From NCBI GenBank assembly GCA_018398765.1, contig JAHBMJ010001864.1:1-25360 (forward strand): a DNA stretch of 25,360 nt, in the 5' to 3' direction. The translations under genes were made by a program, and so were the position numbers. The notes beneath the pieces were generated by a model. That model worked only from the letters and a program-made list of their open reading frames with translations, was not told the DNA's origin and ran no database searches. Each line of letters opens with the position of its first letter. The first letter of the stretch is position 1. Of this stretch, positions 11,592-20,049 are shown piece after piece. The stretch is from Chromera velia (taxonomy: Eukaryota; Sar; Chromeraceae).

Positions 11592-12597
11592 CGCTCTCTC
11601 TCTCTCTCTCTCTCTGTCTGTGTGTGTGTGTGTGTGTCTTTGTTATATTAATATTTGTGGCTCTCCCTCCTCTTCCTGAATGTATGTAAGTCCGGGCCTC
11701 TTCTCTTCATGCAACGACCATCCGTCTGAGCGGTTCGTTTTTTCTGTTTGTCTTCGAAGCTGCAGCCTGATTTGAATCGCACTTCTGCCAGTTGGTCTGT
11801 ATTATTGGTTGTGGCAGAAAGGAGGGAGGTGGGGAATAAAGAATGCGTTTCTGTCAGCGGCAGCGGAGAGAATGGGACCCTGTCACTTGTCTTTTGGACA
11901 CGTGAGGACAGACAAAGGGACGGGAGACGGAAGCAAGAAAGGGGGGCGAGAGCCTGTTTGATGTTCTCAGCCCTTCTTTTTGCATTTGGCTATTTCCCCC
12001 CCTCGCAAGTTTTCGTTTTGCTTCCTCCGCTTTCATCCCTGTAAGAAACCTCAGAAAGAAAGGAAAAGCAATGTAGAGGGGGGGGGAAGCGGGCATGCTC
12101 CGTCTGCTCAAGCGTGAGTGCTTGCGCGTTCTGGATTCCGATTGCTTGCGCGTTGAGTGCTTGCGCGTTAAACTTTGTGTGCTCGCGGTGTTTCATAGCA
12201 AGTTCATTTGTTTTTACATGCATTCCACGTATTTCCAATTCAAGTGCCTGGCCGAACTTCATGTGCTCTCTTTTGTTTGACAATGATGTGCTCTCCCTCC
12301 CTCCCTCAGTGTCTCTGTGTGTGTCTCTCTCTGTCCGGGGAGACTCCTTTCGCGAGTCTCTAAGCAAGCTTTTTAAATGAGACAGAAGCCGTTTTTGCTT
12401 CTTCCTCTCTCCCCCATCGTCATTCCACTTCCTCGTTTCCTCGACAGACCTGCCCTTGGACTTGCGCTCCGGTCGACATCGTGACTTTGTACAAGTAGCA
12501 ATCGATATGCTCATATGATCGATGACGATGAATTTGGACTGCGAGGAGGAGCGCTGCTTTGGGGCAACCAAATTGTGGAGGGTGCTTGTGTGTGCAG
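11177..12597. other. Spacer downstream of the PPR gene
   Basis: Presumed 3' UTR and intergenic DNA with no convincing gene. AATAAA occurs near 11835. Three copies of GA(G/T)TGCTTGCGCGTT lie between about 12115 and 12170. A minus-strand open frame of 193 codons (11990-12571) starts with TTG, is low in complexity and shows no recognisable domain; I do not call it. Confidence 0.6.
11561..11637. repeat. (TC)n(TG)n compound microsatellite
   Basis: About 55 bases of TC repeat with a few GC interruptions, followed by about 20 bases of TG repeat, in the 3' flank of the PPR gene. Confidence 0.95.
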
Positions 12598-12760
12598 ATG
12601 GCGCATAAAGAAATGCCGTGTCTTCTCCCGCTCTTTGCGCATGCCGATAGATTCAGACTGTACGTCAATAGAGCCACATTTTGGTCCCCGGAGCCCAAAC
12701 AGGCTGCCCGGCGGCCCGTGCCTACTCCACTCTGTCACTCTGAAATCTGGAACTATAGCG
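12598..12760 (+). CDS. Possible exon of an unrecognised gene, ending inside repeat R1
   Basis: After TGTGTGCAG an ATG opens a frame that reads MAHKEMPCLL and ends near SEIWNYSG, where GCG|GTGAGTTG is a near-consensus splice donor. The piece is 163 bases, phase 1. No family is recognised, no partner exon was found, and the upstream acceptor may be chance. The last 33 bases and the donor lie within the first 524-bp direct repeat, so the duplicated unit may include an exon-intron boundary. Confidence 0.2.
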
Positions 12761-13251
12761 GTGAGTTGAACTTGTCTTATGACAGACTTGTGCTTCGGTG
12801 TGGATTACTACACGGATACTAGAGCCCCCTCAATATCATTCTGGTATATTAATTCTCTAGTATGACTACGACTATGACGCGCCATCGTCATCCATATCCA
12901 GAGTAAGCTGGATACTTCTAACGTTAGGTAGGGAACTAGGTAGGGAAAAGTTGTTATTTTCTAGGATGTCATGCTAGTACACTGCCCTAATCAACACTTT
13001 TCCTAGCACTTCTCTAGTAAGAGTTCTAGAAAGAGTTAGATAAGAGTTAGCAGGTCAAATTAACAACCTTTAACAGTTAAGTTGAAGTATTCATATCTTA
13101 GCCTAGCTCTTAGCATCTTTAGTATGAGTTTATGACGCTAAGTTTATTAAAAATTACTAGAAAAATTATTGTTAGAATTACTATTGAAAATACATATGTT
13201 AATTAAATCTATGTGAATCCTTAGCTAGTTTATAATATAATCTACTAGGTA
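12728..13251 (+). repeat. 524-bp direct repeat R1 (left flank of the LINE)
   Basis: Begins CACTCTGTCACTCTG and ends CTACTAGGTA. It matches 15754-16277 over 524 bases with no insertion or deletion and nine substitutions (98.3 percent identity by hand count), all transitions. The unit is AT-rich and unusually dense in CTAG. It has no TG...CA termini, primer-binding site or open frame, so it does not look like an LTR. Its right edge abuts the truncated 5' end of the LINE. Confidence 0.95.
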
Positions 13252-15753
13252 GACTAGCTAGAGAGACTAGCTAGAGAAGCAGCAGTTGACTCCTCGAAAG
13301 TTTGGCAATGGAACAGGAAAATCAAAACACAGAGGGGAGGGGATAATAATAAACCCGCGGCATCTTCCTTCACTCAGTTCTGGGCTGGGGTCTTCGACGG
13401 TCCTGGTCTTCCGCCTGCACCTGTTGGGCTGGCCTTTCCCCCTCCTTCTCAGCCCGCCTTCTCTATACACATGATTGAGGAAACACTGAAAGGAATTGAC
13501 TCAAAGAAGGCGTTGGGTTTGGATGGGGTTGGCCCCTGTCACCTCTCATTATGTTTTAGTTTTTCTCCTCTCTCCCGCTTGCTGCTCTTTGTCTTTTTCA
13601 ATTTGTTTCACCTTTTTTCTTTTTGGCCTGAACGCTGGAATGTATTGCGCATTGCTCCCATCTCCAAGGGCCCGCCGAGTCTTGACTGTAATGAATGGCG
13701 CCCGATCCACATTGTGGGGCTTCTGGATAAGATTTTTACTTTATTGATGGACTCAAAGATCAGGAAAGAGGTGAAAATTGACGAAAGGCAGCTCGGCTTC
13801 AGACAGGGAGTAGAGACAAGGGAGGCCTTCGCTGCTTTGTCTTCGTTAATTCTCAGCTCCAAAAACAAGAAGAGCCCTCTGATTGCCCCGTTTGTTGATT
13901 TCAGCAAGGCGTTTAATACAGTTCCTCGGGTTAAAATGTTAGAGAGGCTCAGGGAGGAAGGGGTAAGCCAAGCCAATGTTTGGATGATTCATTCGATGTA
14001 TAGTTAGGTGAAGGCTCGCGTGGATGGGGCAACAGAATGTTTTCCAGAAGGCGGAGGAGTGAAACAAGGCGATCCTCTCTCTCCTCTCCTCTTTTTTCTT
14101 TTCATTAACAATCTGTATAAGTCTGTCAGCTCTGATAATGAAAACAGGAATCAAAGCTCGGTTGGGGGCACTGATAGAGAGACTCCTGTCAGACTGTCTG
14201 ACGTTTTAATTGAAAGCATCGGGTACGCTGACGATCTTGTTCTGTTTGCCCACAGTGCTTCAGACTTGCAGAAACGTCTGTCTCGCCTCGAGGACTATTG
14301 TAAGGAGCACGGCCTGAAGGTGAATTTAAAAAAGACAAAAGTTATGCGTCTCTCCTCCCCCCACTCCGACCTAGTGCCCCGGACCCCTTTTCTTTATGAA
14401 TGCAGACCAGTAGAAGCGGTGAGTAAATATAAGTATTTGGGCAACTGGGTTTTTGAGGACGGGGACCTTAGCAAGACAGTCGAAGCCCGCATTGAGGCGG
14501 CAAAGAAGGCACTGGGGGCTGTGTTTGGTACTCTCTCTTCTTTGGGCTTTGTTTCCTCCTTTTCTAAAATTACTTTGTTCAAGGCCCTCTGGCTACCAGT
14601 TGCGCTGTATGGACTGGAAACAATCCCGCTGAGAAAGATAGATATTGCTTGCCTCGATGCTTTACAATTATGTTTTGTTCGATGTTGTTTTGGTTTCTCT
14701 AAGACTTATCACTTCTTTGTTTCGCCTTCCCTTCTCTCTCTCTCTCTCTTGAGCCATTCAGTTCTCTACTTAGTAAGCTGAGTGGGGGCTTCATCTAATA
14801 CATTAAATCGATCGACCGTGCTCTACCCCGGGCAGTGTGGAATGAGTGCTTGGCTGGCTCGTGCGAACCCTTCGTTAAAACAGTAAAATGGCTGGCCGTT
14901 CCATTAGATTGCTCCCTTTTGTGGCCTCCATTGCCAAACACGGTCACCGTGGGGAATAAGTTTAAAAGGAAGGGCAAGGGTAGAAGGAAAAGGGCAGCAA
15001 AAAAGATCGTGGAGGGTGCCTGGCTGTTCGACTGGTTGAAAAAAGAAACTAGAAACGTTAGAGACAGAGACGGAATTTTCCCCCGCCTTGCGGATCTCTC
15101 CCCTTTCCAGTCAGAGAATCTGACCAGACAGCGTTTGGCCATGCACCTTCTGTGTGAAAGGAAATGGCGTCCAAGAAGTGAAATGATAGAGTGCAGTGTT
15201 GAACCTCTGCCAAAGAGTCTGCTGCAGTCCTCTGCAGGCTTTCGTACGCTTTTCAGGGCTCTCACAGGGGGGGATATAGATAGAACCCAACTAGAACGGC
15301 TGTGCGATAAATGTTTGTCCCCCTCGCGTATGATCAAAGATGAAGTTCATGTCCTGACGGAGTGTAAGAACACAGAAAGGGAACGGAACAGGCTGAAAGA
15401 ACTGTACGAAATTGTGAAGCAGAGAGCGTTCATTAACATAAGAATACAGATTGCACAACGCGTTGCAGGTGCAACCGGGAGGGGCACTTCTGATAATAAG
15501 AAAAAAATGAAGGATATGGTGTTGCTGTTGTACACAATCCTGCCTAGAAGCGGTTCCAAAGCTATAGCCGACTATCTCAAGAAGGTTCATTCTGTCGATA
15601 AGGCAAGTTGAGGCGAATCAATCCGACTGGCATGCAGGCTTTCTCACCCCCCCCCCCATGAATGTGTACTCTGGGTTGTCCTCAAAGCCTTGTTAGTGGC
15701 TTGGGATTTGACGTCACTAAATCTAAGATTTAACCCTCAATCATTATTATTAT
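13252..15753 (+). mobile_element. 5'-truncated, degenerate non-LTR (LINE-type) retrotransposon
   Basis: About 2.5 kb between the two 524-bp repeats. It starts abruptly in the linker before the RT domain, with no ORF1 or endonuclease, which is the usual result of incomplete reverse transcription. The first 26 bases are two copies of GACTAGCTAGAGA, perhaps junction filler. After the coding relic comes about 140 bases of 3' sequence with a C11 run, ending in a short ATT/TTA repeat. That is the kind of tail found on several LINE clades, and it stops exactly where repeat R2 starts. Confidence 0.85.
13258..15611 (+). pseudogene. Broken LINE reverse transcriptase (ORF2 C-terminal part)
   Basis: RT blocks appear in order: KALGLDGVGP, NEWRPIHIVG, RQLGFRQG, motif A VDFSKAFNTV, motif B GGGVKQGDPLSPLLF, catalytic YADD in GYADDLVLFA, motif D LKVNLKKTKVM and motif E YKYLGNW. 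A Cys/His knuckle, C-x2-C-x11-H-x4-C, starts near 15303, as in many LINE C-termini. Lesions: TAG at 14005-14007 between motifs A and B; a frame change within or near the (CT)n run at about 14733-14750; and TAA at 14796-14798 in the new frame (FI-stop-YIKSIDRAL). The frame is open upstream of the first ATG (13471) back to 13258, consistent with 5' truncation. The set of motifs indicates a non-LTR clade, not Penelope or an LTR element. It cannot make a full-length enzyme. Confidence 0.88.
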
Positions 15754-16277
15754 CACTCTGTCACTCTGAAATCTGGAACTATAGTGGTGAGTTGAACTTG
15801 TCTTATGACAGACTTGTGCTTCGGTATGGATTACTACACGGATACTAGAGCCCCCTCAATATCATTCTGGTATATTAATTCTCTAGTATGACTATGACTA
15901 TGACGCGCCATCGTCATCCATATCCAGAGTAAGCTGGATACTTCTAACGTTAGGTAGGGAACTAGGTAGGGAAAAGTTGTTATTTTCTAGGATATCATGC
16001 TAGTACACTGCCCTAATCAACACTTTTCCTAGCACTTCTCTAGTAAGAGTTCTAGAAAGAGTTAGATAAGAGTTAGCAGGTCAAATTAACAACCTTTAAC
16101 AGTCAAGTTGAAGTATTCATATCTTAGCCTAGCTCTTAACATCTTTAGTATGAGTTCATGACGCTAAGTTTATTAAAAATTACTAGAAAAATTATTGTTA
16201 GAATTACTATTGAAAATATATATGTTAATTAAATCCATGTGAATCCTTAGCTAGTTTATAATATAATCTACTAGGTA
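15754..16277 (+). repeat. 524-bp direct repeat R2 (right flank of the LINE)
   Basis: Second copy of 12728-13251 in the same orientation, starting immediately after the ATT repeat at the LINE 3' end. If C:G to T:A is the direction of change, R2 carries six of the nine derived bases and R1 three. Two fall in CpG, six in CpA and one in CpT. Confidence 0.95.
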
Positions 16278-16652
16278 ATCTTTAATAGATAATCTACGTA
16301 TATTCTAGTACATTAACGTGATCTACACACAGCTCATAATAGCCTCATATGATGATTATCAGATGATACTGAAAACTGGGATAAAAAACGTGAATCGTTA
16401 CGTGATGAAAACGGGAAAATACTATTATGAATACTCCTATCCTGAGTCCTAGCAATGCTCATAATGTTATATGTTACATAGCTAGTTACTCGGCTAGTTA
16501 TTAGGCTAGTCTGAGGTGAAGAAGTAGTGAGTGATGTGAGTGTTTGAATTTTCAGAAAAAAAAGTTATGCGTGTAGTCTAGCATGTAGTAGATATGTCGT
16601 GGAAAGATATTAAGACCTTCGACAGTTTTTTGTTGTGCACATGTTCTAAGAT
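16278..16652. other. AT-rich spacer between R2 and the ankyrin gene
   Basis: AT-rich, CTAG-containing sequence continuous in style with R2. No gene is seen. It includes the 3' flank of the minus-strand ankyrin gene. Confidence 0.6.
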
Positions 16653-18788
16653 TCATCCTCTTTTCTGGGATAAGGCATTACAGAGGATGTTTGTGAGTTC
16701 GTCGTGCTCACTAGTATCCTCGGCGTAAGCGCGCCTACACATCTGGCATGCCACATCGCACCTCGGCACGAAGTCGCATGCTCTGTTGCCTTGGCCGTCA
16801 ACCATAGTCGGGTCAGCCCCCTCCTCAAGCAGGATCTCGACGACTTCCTGGTTGAGGGATGCAGCAGCAGCCATGAGAGCTGTGGTCCCATCCCGATCGG
16901 CCACATTCACATCTGCGCCCTCTGTAAGCAGGGTCTTTATCACATCGGCGTGGGCTAGGTCGTGGCTGCGAGAAGCCGCTGCAATTAGAGCTGTGCACCC
17001 ATCTCCATCAACTGCATTCACATCTGCTCCCTTCTCCAGCAGCATCTCTACTACGTAGTCGTGACCCTCTCTGGATGCGGCAATCAGCGCTGTGCAACCA
17101 TCTCCGCCCACCACATCCACCTCTGCTCCTGCTTCAATCAGCGCGGCAACACAATGGCCGGCATAATCGCTGCCCCCACATGCTGCCAAGAGAGCTCTGC
17201 GCTGATCCCGATCGACTGCGTCTACGTCTGTCCCCTTTTCAAGCAGGGTCCTTACCACGTTGGCGTTGCCGCGTTGAGACGCCCAAATGAGTGCTGTGCA
17301 TTCGTCTCCGTCAACCCCATTCACATCTGCTCCCGCTTCAATCAGGAGAACAACGCAATTCCTGGCATCAGTGTCCCCCCCCTTTCTGTCCCTCCAAAAG
17401 ATTCCCGATGCCGCAATCAGAGCTGTCTCCTCATTCAAAGCCGCTGCGTGCACATTTGCCCCCCTTTCAAGCAGGGTCCTTACCATATCGGCATTGCAGC
17501 TTTCAGATGCTGCAATCAGAGCTGTGCGCCTATCTCTGTCGACCCCATTCACATCTGCCCCCTTTTCAAGCAACATCTCTACAATTTTGACGTGGCCCTT
17601 TCCAGATGCGACAGTCAGGGCGTTGCGCCCATCTTCATCCACCGCATCCATGTCTGCCCCCCCTTCAATCAGGGCGGCAATACAATCGGGTGCATCAAAG
17701 TAGCCCCCACATGCTGCAATGAGAGCTGTCTGCTGATTCCGATCGACTGCGTGCACATTTGCCTCCCCCTTCAAGAGGGCTTTCACCACGTCGGTTCTCC
17801 CCCAATCAGACGCCCTCATCAGGGCTGTCTGCCCCTTTGCATTGACTGCACTCACATCTGCCCCCGCTTCAAGCAGGATGCCAGTGCACCCACCGCTAGA
17901 CGACAGCATGAGAACTGTGTCACCTTCATATTTATCGACTGAATTCACATCTGCCCCCCCCTTTACAAGCGCTTTTACCACCTCGGTATGGCCATTTGCA
18001 GATGCCTCCATGAGAGCTGACCGCTTCCAATATCCAGCTTGACAGTTCACCTCTGCCCCTGCCTTCAGGAGGGCCTTGACTATTTCGGTGTGGCCATTCA
18101 CAGAGGCCAAGAAAAGCGAGGACCGCCCCTCTTTGTCGACTGCATTGACACCAACCTTGTCGAGTCTCTCCAGCAGGCTGAGGACAGCCTCAGTGTTGCC
18201 CCACTCAGAGAGCAGCATCAGAGCTGAGGTTCCCTTTTTGCAGATAGCACTGGCATCTGCCCTCGCTTCAAGGAGCACTTTCATCATACTGGTATTGCCA
18301 TGATCAACGGCCAAATACAGTGCGGAAAGGTGATGACTTTCTTCCATCACATTCGGATTGGCCCCTGCACTCAGGAGGGCTTTTGCAACCTCGGTGTGGC
18401 CAGCGGCTGAAGCCCACATGAGAGCCGTCAAGTGCCAGTTTGTCTTCATATTCTGAGAAGAAATCCTCACTTGAACGGAGGCACCGAAAGCAAGCAGCCG
18501 CGTAGTTGCTGCCAGAGATCCCTCCCTTGCAGCTAAATGGAGAGCGGTTAAGAAGAAATTTCCGTCTCTGTTTCTGCTATCCTCGGGATCAGATGTTTTC
18601 TCATCAGCCACCAGTCCGTTGATGTGACTACCGAGGCGCAGAAGGAGCAGCAGATCTTCTCCCCTGCCTTCCTCAATCAATGTCTTTACCGATCCGTGAA
18701 GCTCGCGCGCAGAGACGGGCAGAAAACGTCGCACGTTCTTCAACACCATCGGTGTCAGCTGAAACAGGAAAGCATCGTGAGCTGCCAT
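16653..18788 (-). CDS. Ankyrin-repeat protein, about 17 repeats, single exon
   Basis: The frame gives 711 residues from ATG at 18788; seven codons upstream lead only to a TTG. Residues 1-75 lack repeats. From FFLTALHLAAREG onward there are about 17 ankyrin units of the form TALxxAxxxGHxxVVxxLLxxGADVNxVD, running to DPTMVDGQG, then a Cys-rich end (CDFVPRCDVACQMCRRAY) and a polar tail. Ankyrin stacks are protein-binding scaffolds; there is no kinase, SOCS, ion-channel or other partner domain, so function cannot be named. No signal peptide or membrane helix is visible. One unit (GDTVLMLSSSGGCTGILLEAGADV) is about five residues short, and three units (starting QTALIAACGG, ETALIAASGI and RALLAACGG) are longer than 33 residues and recur about every two to three repeats. 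Intronless, unlike the neighbouring BUD23 gene. The call is firm; the role is unknown. Confidence 0.9.
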   Translation of the reverse strand: MAAHDAFLFQLTPMVLKNVRRFLPVSARELHGSVKTLIEEGRGEDLLLLLRLGSHINGLVADEKTSDPEDSRNRDGNFFLTALHLAAREGSLAATTRLLAFGASVQVRISSQNMKTNWHLTALMWASAAGHTEVAKALLSAGANPNVMEESHHLSALYLAVDHGNTSMMKVLLEARADASAICKKGTSALMLLSEWGNTEAVLSLLERLDKVGVNAVDKEGRSSLFLASVNGHTEIVKALLKAGAEVNCQAGYWKRSALMEASANGHTEVVKALVKGGADVNSVDKYEGDTVLMLSSSGGCTGILLEAGADVSAVNAKGQTALMRASDWGRTDVVKALLKGEANVHAVDRNQQTALIAACGGYFDAPDCIAALIEGGADMDAVDEDGRNALTVASGKGHVKIVEMLLEKGADVNGVDRDRRTALIAASESCNADMVRTLLERGANVHAAALNEETALIAASGIFWRDRKGGDTDARNCVVLLIEAGADVNGVDGDECTALIWASQRGNANVVRTLLEKGTDVDAVDRDQRRALLAACGGSDYAGHCVAALIEAGAEVDVVGGDGCTALIAASREGHDYVVEMLLEKGADVNAVDGDGCTALIAAASRSHDLAHADVIKTLLTEGADVNVADRDGTTALMAAAASLNQEVVEILLEEGADPTMVDGQGNRACDFVPRCDVACQMCRRAYAEDTSEHDELTNILCNALSQKRG

Positions 18789-20049
18789 CTTCGAGTTGGA
18801 TGGTGTCAATTCTTGTCACGTCGAAACCAGGCAGAGCAATAAGGATAGTGATATCAACACCAGGTGCCAATGAAGAGTCCAAGTGTGTGGGGGAACGTCA
18901 AGCGAGGCAGTAACGCGGTTGCGGTCGTCAAGAATGGTTCAGGGACAGCCTATATAGCTGCAACTAGCAGACTGAGCCGATCCGATTATTCGCTGGGTTT
19001 AGGTGCGTTGCAAGGGTTTACTTGCATGCTCGCCGCGGCCCACCGGCCGCTCCAACACGTCCTACATCATTCCCACACTGGCATGCAGGTGCTGCCTGAG
19101 GATGCCTGAGCAACCTCGGCGGTTACAAGGACGTCCAAAGACGCTGACGGCGACTAATATTAGAATGAAAACCTAAGGCTTCACATCGAACTACTATAGG
19201 TTGAATCTGGATGTAGAAAAAACAGAGTCTAAGACACTAGATTGAAATATTAGCTACAATATTCAATTAATCAATTACTAGCATTTCTAGCAATTATATG
19301 TTTACTATAATTTGCTAAGATGACGTTCGTTAGCGTACATTAGCGTTCGTTCATATTCGTTCAAAATTAAAAAAATCATGAATGCCAATCTTCACATAAA
19401 ACTTCGAATTTACTTTTAACCCTGTCATTGCTTTGATCTACTTTGATCTTTTATAAATTGAGATTCAAAATTTTCATATAATTTTCAATCAGCTTCATTT
19501 AAGGGCATATTGAATTTAACCTCCAAAACTCAAACAAGCAAAACAACAGCTAACCGTATGATACGCACCAGTAATTGAATTTAGTACCAAAAGAATGATA
19601 ACAGTACTCTACAGTACTCGATTGTAACAAGCTGAAGAATCCCGGACCAGATCGAGCCTTGAGCCTGAAAACCTTTTCACCAATGTTTTTCAACCATAAA
19701 TCACAAATGGAAAACTGGAGGAAGAACCTTAGAAACGAGCAGGACGCCTCCTCCCTGCAACACAATTATCGCGGGGGCACGTAAAGGTAACGCAAGGTCC
19801 ATGACAAGGTTAAGGGGCGATCGAGCTAGTGAAATTCTGAATCTCCAACACCAGCTGAACAAAAGAGGGGACCTTCTGCACCCTTCTCCGGACGGCTCTG
19901 GAGTACTCTGGAGCTCGATAAGGCTTCACATCCATTGCTTGAAGAAACCAAAAGGCCTCAATAAAATGCCCTCCCCTCACGTACACCCTACCTATCTGAC
20001 GTGTACCAAGAAAGTACGAAGAAAGGCAGAAAAAAGAAGACCAGCTGAC
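18789..20049. other. Spacer between the ankyrin and BUD23 genes
   Basis: The part near 18789-19140 is GC-balanced and presumably the ankyrin promoter, with a GCGGCC/GGCCGC inverted repeat near 19036-19051. From about 19150 to 19620 it is AT-rich with no gene. The unlocated last exon of BUD23 may lie in 19550-20040. An 89-codon minus frame (19810-20076) overlaps there but shows no recognisable domain. Confidence 0.5.
18951..18956 (-). promoter_or_regulatory. Possible TATA box for the ankyrin gene
   Basis: CTATATAG lies 163 bases upstream of the ankyrin ATG in GC-balanced DNA. Distance and context allow a core promoter with a 5' UTR of about 130 bases. A single match to a short motif is weak evidence. 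Confidence 0.25.

Noticed and set aside
11990-12571. 193-codon minus-strand ORF
   Set aside because: Starts with TTG, is low-complexity, and its NAQAL repeats come from a short DNA tandem repeat; no domain or splice support.
12728-16277. LTR retrotransposon
   Set aside because: The repeats lack TG...CA ends, and no primer-binding site, polypurine tract, gag, protease or integrase is seen. The RT motif set and C-x2-C-x11-H-x4-C knuckle are of the non-LTR type.
17061-17942. 293-codon plus-strand ORF
   Set aside because: It is the antisense shadow of the ankyrin repeats; its Cys/His pattern simply mirrors the repeated GADVN codons.
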